From: Paragonimus westermani | Lineage: Eukaryota > Platyhelminthes > Trematoda > Plagiorchiida > Troglotrematidae | DNA: 64,000 bases | Direction of reading: 5' to 3' | Assembly (NCBI GenBank): GCA_008508345.1 | Contig: QNGE01000131.1 | Span: 1-64,000 of the forward strand | Shown here: positions 42,146-54,080 of the stretch, piece by piece | Numbering within the stretch: position 1 is the first letter of the stretch | How the letters are laid out: each line of letters starts with the position of its first letter | Notes under the pieces: generated by a model | What the model was told of the DNA's origin: nothing | What the model saw: only the letters and a program-made list of their open reading frames with translations | Databases searched by the model: none | Made by a program: the position numbers and the translations under genes

Positions 42146-44172
42146 TCAGCTGGCATGCGGAGCACGTGACCCAACCATCGTAATTAGTTGACCAATTGAT
42201 CGCGCACCCCGAGCGTTCCGGAATACGCGCCGGCGAACTGCCACATTGCTCACGCGATCAATCCACATAATGTGGGCCAAGTGGCGGAGACAACGATGGT
42301 CAACCACAGCAAGCCTGTTGATATCTTCCTTGTGAACAGGCCACGTTTTCGAAACATACAGCAAAATGGAACGCATACAGGCCTTATATACCCTTCTTTT
42401 CAGCGACAACCGGACGTCTTTTCGACGCCACAGATGACGCAGTTCGGAAAAGACAACTCGTGCCTTTGCTATCCTCGCTGATATCTCATCAGCAATATTA
42501 CAGGCTGACGAGATGATGCTAACCAAGTACGTGAAACTGTCCGAAGTCTCAAGCGGATTACCTGCAATAAAGAAAGTAGGGGTGGAAATGTCCCAGTCCT
42601 GAAGCAGCACTTCACACTTTGAAGGTGCGGAGCGCATTCCATACAAACCAGCCCGATCACTCACCTAGTTCAGCATGGTCTGCATGTCTTCGGCAGAGGG
42701 GCTAAGTAAGACAATGTCGTCCGCGCACTCCAGGTCGGTCAATCTATCGCCAGAAAGAAGCTCAACACCAAGCCCACTGGATTCACGAAGCGCACTCTCC
42801 AGAATGTCATCCATGACAAAATTGAACAGGAAGGGTGAAATCGGACACCCGCGACGAACACCATTAGAAGTGATGAACGCTCGAGACAATTGTCCATAAA
42901 TTCTCACCCTACTTGCAGAGTGAGCGTACAGTGACCTCAATAGATTCACGTATTTCTCTCGTACTCCCGTGCGAGGGAGACAGCTCCAAAGAACGTTAAG
43001 AGCAACTGAATCGAAAGCAGCCCTCACGTCCATAAAGACTACGACCGTCGACTGCCTAAATGAATGCCGATGTTCCAAGATCCGTCGTAAGGTAAAAATG
43101 TGATCAACACACCCCCGACCGGATCTGAATCCTGTTTGTTCTTCGCGTATCTGACGTTCTCTGGGCTTGGTGAGCCGACGTAAAATGAGGTCAGTGAGTG
43201 ACTTGGACGCAACAGACACCAAACTGATGCCTCTGTGGTTGTCACATAGAATTCGGGACCCTTTTGAAAACAAGAACGATTGTTGATCGGCACCAATCAC
43301 GAGGTTCCTCTTCAGTCTCCCAGATCATCTGCAGAAGTTTCGTCAGTTCTGATAGCAACCTCACTCCACCATCCTTGAAAAGAGAAAAAGAGAGGAGGTC
43401 TGGTCCAGGAGCCTTATTACGCTTCAATAACTTGAGCTCCAGGACCACTGCTGCTTCCGACGGAGGACCGTCTGGGATGCAATAGCTGACCAATCGAGTC
43501 CCGTCGTTCACATGATCTGGTCGAGGCCAACTGAACTGCACTTCAAAATGTTCAGCCCACCTGTCAAGTCGGCGCGACTGACTGGTGATAAGTGAACCAT
43601 CTTTTTCGCATATAGTCTCACTTACACTGACTTGACGGTCAGTACAGCCACGGATCAGGGAAAAAGGCCTTTTGCTATTCCCAGATAAAAGGGCTTTTCC
43701 CATCTCTTTCGATTGTTGGACCAAGTAGTGCCCACGGTCTTTGCGCGAGCTTTTAGTCAGCTTGCGTTTAAGTTCTCGACGGTCGTCATCATATTCAGAA
43801 CCAGGTGGGATAGAGCGACGCTTGTTCATAAGACTTATCGACGTGACGGAAATCCAGTTCTGCCGAAACTGAACAACTCCTTCGGAACAGCACGTTTTCA
43901 TAGATCCGGCGATTTGTTCCCAGTGTTCGTTAGGATCATTCATCTGACTCAAACTGGGCAACTTCTTCACCAACGCCTTTTGGTAAGCGTTCTTAACATC
44001 CTCATCGCTCGAATGAGAGTTAAACACTTTACCGTTACGAGCGTAAGTCCTCTGGGCAAATGACAAAACGAAACGGGCACGCACAACGGCATGGTCCGAG
44101 TCCAGGTGGTTGCTCCAAAAGGCACGACAGTCCTTAACAGAGTGGCGCCACCTGTAACTAACTGCTATATGA
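42146..44172 (-). pseudogene. RTE-like endonuclease end and reverse transcriptase
   Basis: The minus strand starts within the endonuclease at SVKDCRAFWSNHLDSDHAVV (S-D-H motif, about 44085-44140). The linker reads EHWEQIAGSMKTCCSEGVV and GNSKRPFSLIRGCTDRQVSV. The palm has KRNKAPGPDLLSFSLFKDGG and DWCRSTIVLVFKRV, then a frameshift at about 43245-43300. DNHRGISLVSVASKSLTDL, EEQTGFRSGRGCVDHIFTLR and VVFMDVRAAFDSVAL (motif A) follow. GVRRGCPISPFLFNFVMDDI and LTDLECADDIVLLSPSAED (CADD where the family has YADD) complete the core. A stop at 42664 is followed by TWPVHKEDINRLAVVDHRCL. At least two lesions are present. Confidence 0.85.
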
Positions 44173-44453
44173 NNNNNNNNNNNNNNNNNNNNNNNNNNNN
44201 NNNNNNNNNNNNNNNNNNNNNNNNNNNNNNNNNNNNNNNNNNNNNNNNNNNNNNNNNNNNNNNNNNNNNNNNNNNNNNNNNNNNNNNNNNNNNNNNNNNN
44301 NNNNNNNNNNNNNNNNNNNNNNNNNNNNNNNNNNNNNNNNNNNNNNNNNNNNNNNNNNNNNNNNNNNNNNNNNNNNNNNNNNNNNNNNNNNNNNNNNNNN
44401 NNNNNNNNNNNNNNNNNNNNNNNNNNNNNNNNNNNNNNNNNNNNNNNNNNNNN
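44173..44453. other. Assembly gap (281 N)
   Basis: A run of N occupies these positions, within the endonuclease part of the minus-strand RTE-like element. The true length is unknown. Confidence 0.99.
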
Positions 44454-45999
44454 CACATGGAAGGCAGAAGAAATAGGGGGTAAAACGGTAGGAGAAAGTC
44501 GTGGTCGGTTAGTAATGTCACTGTTGAGAGAACGATAACTTCTGATACTTCCCGGTCGTTTATGCCGCGGAAGGGGGTTGACTTGAGGGACCCCACCCCG
44601 AGCCTCTGACTCAAAAGTCTGACCTGCGAGACAACAGGATATAGGGTTTTCTTGGGGGACCATACCCGGAGCTAATGACTCAAGAGTCTGACTCACTTAG
44701 CAGTGAGGGGCTTGCCTAGCCGGAAGACGCAATGAATAAGACAATAATGTCCGATTCTGAGCACTGCTGCACGCAGCGGATGTACTCGAGACTACATCGG
44801 GTTTTTGAGAGATACTTCACCAGGTTTATATATCAGACAAAAGCATGGTCATACGCAATGGTGATAGGCAAGGTAACTGTGGGTGAGGTTTTTCGACCGT
44901 ATTGGATAATACGCCGGCGGCCGTGGTCAACCGTTGAACGATCGGAGTGCTCTTTGTTTGAGGGTACCTATTCTAACCCCCTTCTTCCTGATACGGAAGA
45001 CAGCAGTGCCGCTACTGTATGCCCATAAGATCGTGCCTCACTACCTAAGCACTCATACGCGGTCAGTAGTGCGACATACAATCCTATGAGTGTAACTGCT
45101 TTTCGTCTGACTGCTCCCCTTTGGCCTGTCTGACAAGGTTGCACCTGGAAGGACCGGAGTCCTAGTCAGCACAGCCCGCCGGATCAAAACAGTACACAAG
45201 CCCGACCACCTCGCCAAGATAGCAGTATAGGTCGGGACCAGGGCGTAACCCTGATACAATGTTACTATGATCCTTGAAAGGCACAGTGGCCTTCTGAGGG
45301 AAATTGACTGGTTTTTAGCCGAATGTTCGTCGCACAATTTTAAGCACTCAATGAGGAGCACTTTGGTACATTGCTTTTCTCCTGTCTTCATTCTCCATCT
45401 TTGTTAGAAGACGTCATCAAAATGACCTAATCAGGTCATCCGTGACGGCTGACGAAATCGTTCGTCAGCCAAACACTGGCGTGCAAAGTTTTCCAGTTGA
45501 ACCAACTAGGATGAAGCATGAAGATTGTTGTGAGTAGCGTGCTAGCCCGATGGACCAATCAGAGTGCAACGGCTATGGAATTGGCCATACTGGGCCACTT
45601 AGTCGCGAAGCAGTGGAAACCACTGGACATTGGTTCAACGTGTAGTTGGTTATATTTTGCGACGAACTCATGACATGATTACATGCCATTCATTAACTTT
45701 TGAAATGGTAATAGGCGTTACAGCGTGCTTTTACGCAGTCGTGTTCTTACCGACTCCGCATTAGTAGACTGGAGGATCCAAGTGTGGCATCCAAGCCGGG
45801 ATAGGAAGTTTGACAGAGAAAACGGCGCATTACATCAATCTCACATTGGATGTTTGGGGACCGCACCTTTCAGCCCCATGGCTGAGCTAATAATAAGGTC
45901 GTAATCTGTTCACTACCGCAGTTAATTGAACCCTCGATCTCTGATGTCACTGAATATTGTCACATGGTAAGTACGGGTATGGTAAACTACGCAATCAGC
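44454..45999. other. Unassigned, 5' flank of the RTE-like element
   Basis: Just right of the gap the minus strand is open (GGVPQVNPLPRHKRPGSIRS and similar) but shows no endonuclease motif. 44600-44705 has small palindromes such as GACTCAAGAGTC and CTCACTTAGCAGTGAG. Nothing else is recognised up to 46 kb. Confidence 0.4.
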
Positions 46000-46400
46000 A
46001 ACATCAAAAACAGCAAAACACCAGTGGTTTACATCGGTGATTAACTGCCATATAACCATGAAGAAGAAAGCAAGCAAACGCTCTGTAGGGAAAGAGGAGA
46101 AAAAAGGAAGAGAGCAGGAAGGGACCTAACTATCAAAATAGCTACTTCTATATTCAGTCAGTCAGCATCAAGATGCCTACACCCTGAAAACAGACAACTG
46201 AGCTATAAGTGAAAGTAAGGCATCATCAACAGTACAGCTTTTTTACGGCTTTCACTGACCCACATCATTAAAGGCACATACTTCACAGTCTACTCGGACA
46301 AACTGGGACAACATTCACGCCACTGTACACGGTTAGCCGCTATCTCACTTAACGTCTGCAGCCACCTCTAGGTGTACAGCCGTGAAGCCGACTAAAACAA
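46000..46400 (-). mobile_element. RTE-like 3' end fragment
   Basis: The reverse complement matches the 3' UTR of the plus-strand RTE: TACTGTTGATGATGCCTTAC, then ATCTTGATGCTGACTGA, then ATTTTGATAGTTAGGTCCCT. It also matches the preceding coding end (GAGATAGCGGCTAACCGTGT at about 46335-46355). It carries one copy of the unit that is duplicated at 40761-41090. Confidence 0.75.
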
Positions 46401-46769
46401 TCCAGCGACGTTTGCACTATTCAGACTGCGTATTGTATCCCAGTATTTTCAGCTACAATTCAGGTCCGTAATGGTGATGTTTCCCCGAAACCGCGGGGTG
46501 GTTTTTAATTACCGAAAATGCTAATAAGAGAGATTTTAGGAGTTGCTGTGAAAAGTGCAACCTGGTAAGTGATGATTCATCTTTAGATGTGTAGACCAAT
46601 AAAACTGGTACCTGAGTAGACGCATTAGACGTCCAGTGAACTTCATTAGGAATTCTTTAATTAAAGACCACGCTATTTCACATTGGTATGTTTCAATAGT
46701 TCTACAATAGACAGCTCAGAGAAGCAGAAACTGAGGAAATAACTGGGCTGGTCCCAGAGGAAAGACTCA

Positions 46770-47530
46770 CAAATATCAAGAGAACGATCGAGGTTACAAA
46801 GGAGCCTTAACATTCACCCAATCACTCGCAACGGCCTTGAGGTACTACGACACAGGCCGTCTCTCACCTTAACAGTGGTGTTAAATATCCTAAAAGAGAT
46901 TAACATGGTTACACATTAATGAAAGTAGTCTAAGCGGAAGAACTGGAAATGGTAGGAATTCAGGTACGTCACCGAATGTGGCACTGTCATTTCACATAGC
47001 GCCTCTAGCCAACAATTTGAGTGATAACAAATGTTCCGGCCGGAAAACGACTCCAACTCACCTTATTCAATGGAACAGTCCGAGACTCCATATATCCTGA
47101 TCACGTCGTTGTCCAACCAACAAGTGGTTCTACACAAATGTTGGTGGTCTCATTATAGAATACCCGGCACGGTAAACGCTCAATACGTAACCCAACCATC
47201 TCATACTGTTCAGAGTGGTTAGTTGATCAACTGATCACGTGTACCGTGGATTCGGAATACGCGATTACCTTGCTGAGTGTGAGTTAACTGACGGTCGTTT
47301 AACACAATTCTGTTTATATCTTCGTCACAAACAAGTTACACTTCTGAACCATAGAACAAAACAACACATACAATCATCATACACTCTCCCTTCTATAGAT
47401 AACCGGGTTACTTTTGGACGCCACAGATGGCACAGATTAGTAAGGACAACTTGTATCTTTACTATCTTTGCTGATAACTTAGTTAGTACTCCAGCCTAAT
47501 GAGAGCACACTGTTCTCTTCGATCCAAAAG
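46770..47530 (-). mobile_element. RTE-like C-terminal fragment
   Basis: This stretch parallels 41760-42520 of the minus-strand RTE base by base in many blocks, for example TGTTGGTGG..TCA.TATA and CCCGGCACGGTAAACGCTCA. CTTTTGGACGCCACAGATGG is another. It therefore covers the RT C-terminal end and 3' UTR. No open frame survives. Confidence 0.72.
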
Positions 47531-47535
47531 TATGC

Positions 47536-48720
47536 AGACGACAAATACCAGTCGCCTCAGACAGACTATGCCGCCGCCACGTACGACGAAATTAATGAGG
47601 AATATGCTGATTCATTCAGGTAATAAATACCTCAAGAGATCAGGAGCACTCAGGGCCTAGAAATTGTCGTTCGTGTACAACTAGCCTGGTAGTCGGAGTT
47701 GAATTTTTGACAAAAGCTGCGAAAGCACGTCTCTAGGCAGGTATACAATGTTCTTATACTCCACAAAAGCCTTTGAAAAGACGGAGCACAAAATCCTGCC
47801 GGATAAATTGCACAATATCGAACGAAGCAGTGAAGTTTGCTTATAGCTCATACGAGACTTAGTCTACCGCACATGGACAGTTCGAGCCGACGGCGAGTTA
47901 CCCAGGCCATTAAGCACTGCAGTCACCGTGTCACAAAGCCCCCTACTGGACCCGTTAATATTCCTAGCCCACATCAAAAACTCTCCAGATGCCAGTAACC
48001 CTCCGGGTTGTATACGTTAGTGACACGAACCGCTGAGGTATTTTACGCAACTCCGTACGTTTAAAACATCCAAGTCAAAAGCAATGTGCATTCGTCAACA
48101 CTGTACTAAGGCACATCGCATCAGTGACTGTACCTTAGTCACTAGCTACGAAGAGTTCGGCCTGCATGTCACGATCACATCGAAATTCCATCACAATGCT
48201 AACGTAACATCGACAGTAAAAAGAAACACCCACTGACTGGTGATATTCGGCAGGGCTCTCAGGAGGTTCTCAGTCGATACTTTCTCATGCATCTATAGCA
48301 CAGTAGTAAGGCGGCTAATGAAAGTCAAGTCAGATACGTGTGCTCTGGAGACTACTCAGAGGAGAGATACCACAGGAATTAGGGGTCAGTGTGCAGCTTC
48401 ACAAAGCCAAACCTACTTTCATTAGTCTATAGGCGTGAAAGACGATCTTAGGCTAGGACATAAAACTCCGTACTCTCAGGACCACCCTAACAAAATCCCT
48501 TCCACTATTGTTGATAAGGTGAGCTTCAAAGGCTACGAGCACAGGGTTTGTAGATCACGTAGCAGCCTCCCATGTAGACCGCACAGTTTTGCCGTCCGAG
48601 TCTGCTGGACGTAAGATGCACCACTTGCGATGATGATTTTGGTAACGTCAGGTAGTGCATTTATAAAGCAGCTGGATGGTCGCTGTCTCAAGAGGGCCAA
48701 TAACATTTGGGTAGTCATAA
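47536..48720 (+). mobile_element. CR1-like reverse transcriptase fragment
   Basis: Plus-strand frames read INEEYADSFR (end of linker) and FLYSTKAFEKTEHKILPDKL (motif A region, Asp lost). They continue with LIRDLVYRTWTVRADGELPR, PLLDPLIFLAHIKNSPDAS, FGLHVTITSKFHHNANVTST and FGRALRRFSVDTFSCIYSTV. RSRSSLPCRPHSFAVRVCWT at the C-terminal end is followed by SGSAFIKQLDG. The order is that of a CR1/jockey-type RT. Multiple stops show decay. It differs in sequence from the CR1-like element at 28.5-37.9 kb. Confidence 0.68.
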
Positions 48721-50689
48721 CTACGCGTCACCTCATTAGTGCCACTTTCGATTTTCCCTTTCTCGTCTCTCCCCAATCTATAAGATCACTCCTATATTCT
48801 CAATGATGTAGAAAAAAATGGTGCAGCCTCCCTGGGTGCTCGACGCTGCCAGCCACTTCAGCACTCAGCAAACTAAAGAGCTGTCAAAAGCAGATACTGA
48901 AGTAGCACCTAGACGCACGGAGGTTGGGTAGTTGGTTGAGTTGTGAAAAAACCGATTGACCTCGGGGAAACAGGAATACCGGTGCGTGAAAATTTCATGA
49001 CCTCAATTCGAAGCGTGGCAACCGCCCGAATGAATAATCACCTCAGGTGGATGGTTGCATGACCAGAGGTTCTGGTCTTTCCGAACAGGTCATACGTTCA
49101 CTCATACATCGAGTATTGCGAACAGGTGTAAGTTGTCTTATTGCACACGACAATCAGGCTTTAGAGATGGTAAACCACAGACACATAATGGTATTTTGGG
49201 GGCCTTAATAACAAATCATCCTAGCAGGTTAATCAGACCTAGTCACATTTCACTACAGAGAAGGCGCAGAAGAGGTGAAGTGACTGACACTCTGAGGCTC
49301 ACGAAGGGGTTCCCGTTTGCAAGTAATCATTTGCTGGTTCCCCATGGAAATTTGATGCTCCGAGGACATGGGATTACGCTTGTTGAAAAGCAAAACAACA
49401 AATTTTCTTGTCTCGTCCTCATGTCGGATAGTGGACGACTAGAATAAGCTGTCGCCCTCGATGCTGGCGAAACGTGTTCATGGCAAATAACCGGAGTCCC
49501 CACTTCCGTGGTCTGCTGCATATTCCGTTCATCCCTCAAAAACATCTCCCGAAAGAAGCCATCAAACACACACAAGTATAATTTCCGTTTCAATCGGTGA
49601 AGTATTATTACTGAAAACACGATGCATCGTAGCGGACGCTTTGGCCGCGAATATCAATTGGCGGAGAGTCAATCACCGTTTCTCCTTGGCAGTGACCCCG
49701 TTAGCGTCTGCAATCTTTGGTAGGTCATTTACCGGACAAATTAACGTAACACATTGTAAAATTCAATATGGAGAAGCAGTAGATCGGAGTGTTGCAGGCA
49801 GCTGCCATAGAGAATAGTGCAACGGTGGACACAGGAATCGTGGAACAAAGTGAAAAAAGAAGAGATTTCCCGAACGAAAGAGTCGGTGGTTGTGAACAGT
49901 TAGTGATGGTTGACTGTGTTTCTCACTTTCGAATGGCTGTTTTAACATTCTTTTAACACGGTGATATTGCCACGCTATGCTGTTGTGTTTCCGTGAGAAG
50001 GAAGCTTGTAAATGAGGCGTGTTCGTTAATGACAGTCTTTAGAAAAGAAGCCGACGAGCGCCTGTAACGAAACAAGGTCTACGGAAAGTCTCCCATTCGT
50101 CCGACTTTCAAATGTCTTCCAAGTGACTAACCATGACTATCCAGAGACGCCCAAAGGACAGTTGAAAAACGCTCAATAAACGGTCGTGCTACCAGGGTGC
50201 TTTTATAAGCCGTAAGAGATCTGGATAAATTGCGTACGAAGACAAGTGAACTACTAGAAAAATAGGCGCTTCGTCTTATGATTGGGAAATGGCTTAGGAT
50301 GTTGCCCTTAATCTACATAACGATACCTTACCTGTATGCCGTACTGCCCGAACACGAGTTTATTACGAACTTCTTCTGGGCCACGATAATCAATCAGGTG
50401 CCGTGCGTGCTTTGCAGGCTTCACAGAAGCGTTAGCAGCAGGGGCACGCTGAAGTAGATGCAACTTCCGACGGTCTGGGGGAAACTCGACGTCATCAAGC
50501 TCACCCATTATTCTCCAAGACACGAATGGGTAGTACTCACTAAATACCGCAAAGTTCCTCACCGAACCCAGGCAGAAACTCTTTCGTATACTGGAAATTA
50601 TAGCAGCGCACCCGATGCTATTGGAAACAATCCAACAAGAAGACACACATCGGAACATCGCCTGGGCTGTAATGCGTGACAGAGTGGAA
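48721..50689. other. No recognisable feature
   Basis: Short open frames only, such as 49055-49447 plus and 50308-50730 minus, with no domain signature. I see no terminal repeats or tandem arrays. Confidence 0.45.
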
Positions 50690-50835
50690 GCACTGAGGAA
50701 CAGCGTCTCTGAAGGACGGGAGCACAGCAAGAATCTGGAATGGTAACAAAAACAGAAACAAGTGTGAGCCAGGGGCCCAGTAAGTCATGCACACAACTTA
50801 CTCAAACAAAAACCAAGATGGCGTCAACCACACGA
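50690..50835 (-). repeat. TRIM-family LTR fragment
   Basis: The plus-strand run GAGGAACAGCGTCTCTGAAG ... GTGTGAGCC...CCCAGTAAGTCATGCACACA is the reverse complement of the central part of the 286-bp LTR and is closest to the 25765 copy. Both ends are lost. Confidence 0.6.
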
Positions 50836-52170
50836 TAGCAAAATGCGTTACAGGGCCACACAAGATATTTCCCGCACACCTTGAAGGTCAAGGACAATCA
50901 ACCAATGTTGATGCAGAAATTAACGGACAAGCAGAGAAATCAAGCTGGGGCTTGCCTGTGTCCGCATCTTTTCCAGTTCACGATCTCGTGGTGGTAGAAA
51001 TGGAATCGAGATGTCACGAAATTTCATCGGGAGACGATCAGCATCTAGCTACTTACTGTCATAATCCCAAAGCAAGTTGAGCAAACGGTTCTGGACCGGT
51101 AAGCATGAGGCTATCAAGCCTGTTGTTGAAAGCCCCCATACTGTCAAGTGCGGCGACTTCAACATGGAGGGTGTTCCACTGCATACATCCGTGTACAAAA
51201 GAAATCTGTGAACGCTGAGCCAACTGACCTGACAAGTAGGTTCCAGTTCATGATCGCCACAGTCGATGGGGTCTGATTGGGAACGCTAATAACCCCGGCG
51301 TGGAATTATGAAAACATCACATAGAAGGATACGGTCCAATTGGGACCCCTTTATTCAGGAGAAAAGTGGTTAAGAATTTCTTATTGATTTAGATAAATGC
51401 GGGTGGAAATTCCGCGCACTTGCTTAGTGGCTGACCTTTGGGCGGCGTTAAGCTAGAGGACATTAAGTCCTCTGAATGACCAGTTCAAGAAATGAGCGGA
51501 CTAGCAAAGACCACAGTTTTGAAAAAATTATTTCACAAGGACACTCCGTGGGCTGGAACGGGATACCCAACTTGCCAGAGAGGCCAGGCATGTACAATAA
51601 GGGAACTGTGACAAGCTCGATGGTACTACTGCCCCTTATCCCTTTCTGATGGAACTTCGAGAAGTGCAAGTTCCAAGCCAATACTACTGATCGGGACGGT
51701 AGCGCAGCTGCATAACGTTGCATTTCTTCAGTTTATGTGAGAGGTCGCTCTTTAGGGCTCGCAGTGGCAAGGAATTAGCTTATGTGCAGAAGGGCACTAT
51801 TGCCGTTTGATTATATCGCGCGGCACAACGTATGCCATTTGTATACAAAAGACAGTGAAATGACGAGAGTTCCCGAAATTAGTAAATGAACGTTATAAGT
51901 AGTGTGAGTTCGAAGACAGACTCTTTCGCGACTGCCGATGTGGCCATGTGAGTGTCGGAGCAAGTGCCGTACACACGGACATGGAAGCAACTTTGAGACA
52001 ACTAATCTTTTATCCGGTAACATAGGGTCAAGGGGAGACCGAACAGAGAAAGCTTAACAATATGGATCGGATGGGGAACGTCACCAAGGTATTTTCTGAA
52101 GTCGGGGTATGAGACCGACTCCGAGACTCTGATCGGCTGAATGCGTTTAGTCACCCACCACTAAAAAGAG
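50836..52170. other. No recognisable feature
   Basis: No motif, terminal repeat or RNA-like structure recognised. Open frames are short. Confidence 0.45.
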
Positions 52171-52174
52171 GTTG

Positions 52175-52459
52175 TGTAACATGCAGGCCAGCCGACTCTA
52201 CTTTGAATGCCCGTGACCTCGCGGATCAACCTTCGGGCAACGTGGACGCACCAGGGGACCGCGTTCTTCCGAAGTAGGGGTTCGAATAGCAGTTCTGAAA
52301 AAACGCACAATACAAACAAACATGGGCCAAGGCCCAGTAAACCATGCACACGACTTACACAAACGCAAACCAAAACGGCACCGACAACACAGCAGCACAC
52401 CTCGTCACACAACTCAGATTCAATCCGTGCGCGCTCGCTGGTTTCGGCTGCAAGTTGCA
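52175..52459 (-). repeat. Solo LTR of the TRIM family, with 4-bp target duplication GTTG
   Basis: This 285-bp unit is inverted relative to the copies at 53-54 kb. The plus strand starts TGTAACATGCAGGCC and ends CTGCAAGTTGCA. GTTG flanks it at 52171-52174 and 52460-52463. It matches the 286-bp LTR end to end and contains the GCCCAGTAAACCATGCACAC block. Confidence 0.88.
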
Positions 52460-52463
52460 GTTG

Positions 52464-53200
52464 CTTGCACAGAAGTGCCCTCGATGAACATCATGCTGGG
52501 TAAAACGAAACAAACTATGCAGGTCTACGTGACCTTAAAGTGCATCAGGTATTAAGCTGCCAGAAATTCTCACGTGGCTGACGGGATACAATCTGCTCGT
52601 AGCTAACAAGTTCGCTTCGGTGTCCGCTTCTGCAGGTAGGAGAGATGACCATGAAACTGTAATCACAAGTAATTTGACCTGTTTATACGTGACCTGTGTG
52701 TAGTTCTAGACTAAAGCATACTGTCGGTTTCATGTAAGATTTTGAGAGGGCCGGGTGAGTGTCGTCCGCCGCTGAAGAAACTTGAAGTTGAGTAATCTTA
52801 AACTGTTAGTGATGGAAGCCCATGTGGAGGGTGAACTTGATGGCGACTGAGTGCCACAGGCGGCAGTAGGTCGGAGAGGGAAAAGAGGAACCATTTATGA
52901 AGACAGGGGAGTACTGCGAGCAGAGAAGTCACGCGGATTCTAGTTTTTCGGTTGTTGTGCCATCAGTGAAATTTGGACAAGGGACGCCGATTCGATATGG
53001 GGGAAGGCATAAAGCGACAGAGAGAGATTTGGGGTTAGACAAAATTGTAGAAATGATTCAAAACCGGCGTGACCACCTATTAGAGCAGACGGCCGATTCA
53101 CAGCGGCCTTGCACCACTGTGCAAATCTATAATAAGCGAGGTTGAAGTGGTGCGATAGATATTCAAGAAGCGCTGCTTTTGGACAATGCACTGTTCGGTG
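52464..53200. other. No recognisable feature
   Basis: Plain sequence between two members of the TRIM family. No open frame with a motif. Confidence 0.5.
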
Positions 53201-53204
53201 CTAG

Positions 53205-53490
53205 TGTAACGCGCGACCAAAACCAGTAAACGCGCACGAATCGAACTTGAGTTGTGTGACGGGGCGTGCTGCTGTGTTGTCGGTGCCGTCTTACCTTTCG
53301 TTTGTGTAAGTCGTGTGCATGGCTTACTGGGCTTCCGGCTCATGTTTGTTCGTATTGTTTCTCTTTTCAGAACTGTTGTCTGAATCCCTACTTCGGGAGA
53401 GCGCTGTCCCCTGATGCGTCTACGCCGCCTGAAGGTTGGTCCGCGAAGTCACGGGCATGCAGATTAGAGTCGACTGGCCTGCATGTTACA
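53205..53490 (+). repeat. Left LTR of the TRIM element
   Basis: 286 bp, starts TGTAACGCGCGACCAAAACC, ends CTGCATGTTACA. It differs from the right LTR at a modest number of positions by eye, more than the CsRn1-like LTR pair. Confidence 0.9.
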
Positions 53491-53790
53491 TTTTGCTGAC
53501 CCTGCCGAGATAATTAAAAAAGAGAAATGCCAGAATAAAAACGTGTCATTGAAAAAAGGTGCAATGGTGAATAGAGAAGTGACAAGATGTCATAAAGGTG
53601 TGAGAAAAGAGACGAGTACCGGGATTACGAAAAAAATTGTCCAGATAAAGATGAGCGCAGAAAAAAATGAAGTTTCACGTAAACGAGCAGAGGGCCCACA
53701 GGCACTTTGTGTACCCTGGCAACATGATCGCCAGACGGTTTGTAGAAGGTTTGGAGCACAGGGAACTGTGCTTTACGGAGAAGGGAACTG
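53491..53790 (+). other. TRIM interior
   Basis: 300 bp, lysine-codon-rich when read in the open frame (KKEKCQNKNVSLKKG, then KKIVQIKMSAEKNEVSRK), but without zinc knuckle, protease or RT motifs. The open frame runs on into the right LTR and is probably incidental. It could be a relic of gag. Confidence 0.6.
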
Positions 53791-54076
53791 TGTAACGCGC
53801 AACCGAAACCAGCGAGCGCGCACGAATCGAATTTGAGTTGTGTGACAGGGCGTGCAGCTGTGTTGTCGGTGCCGTCTTACCTTTCGTTTGTGTGAGTCGT
53901 GTGCATGGCTTACTGGGCTTCCGGCTCATGTTTGTTCGTATTGTTTCTCTTTTCAGAACTGTTGTCCGAATCCCTACTTCGGAAGAGCGCTGTCCCCTGG
54001 TGCGTCCACGTTGCCCGAAGGTTGGTCTGCGAAGTCACGGGCATTCAGAGTAGAGTCGGCTGACCTGCATGTTACA
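53791..54076 (+). repeat. Right LTR of the TRIM element
   Basis: 286 bp, starts TGTAACGCGCAACCGAAACC, ends CTGCATGTTACA, followed by CTAG. Confidence 0.9.
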
Positions 54077-54080
54077 CTAG

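Larger units (their letters stand above)
41785..44710 (-). mobile_element. RTE-like non-LTR retrotransposon, minus strand
   Basis: From right to left it carries an uncertain 5' part (44710-44454), the assembly gap, the end of the endonuclease, the linker, the reverse transcriptase and its C-terminal domain (to 42146). A 3' UTR ends in GATGATGATGACG at about 41788-41800. It is longer and better preserved than the plus-strand neighbour and clearly of a related but distinct family. Confidence 0.82.
53205..54076 (+). mobile_element. TRIM-type non-autonomous LTR retrotransposon, complete
   Basis: This 872-bp element consists of two direct 286-bp LTRs and a 300-bp interior. CTAG flanks it at 53201-53204 and 54077-54080, an exact target duplication. 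The LTR termini are TGTAAC...GTTACA. The interior has a purine-rich tract, GGAGAAGGGAA (53777-53787), just before the right LTR, as a polypurine tract should be. It also has TGCTGACCCTGCCGAG just after the left LTR, a possible primer-binding site with one mismatch to the usual TGG start. No pol motifs are present, so mobility would require another element's enzymes. The strand is inferred from the tract positions. Confidence 0.9.

Noticed and set aside
47530..47560. KYADDK reading that looks like an RT YADD motif
   Set aside because: It lies upstream of the motif A region of the CR1-like fragment, so it is out of order and probably part of the linker or chance.
52270..52290. GGGTTCGAATAGC resembling a tRNA T-arm
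   Set aside because: It falls inside a TRIM-family LTR and no acceptor stem, D-arm or anticodon arm surrounds it.
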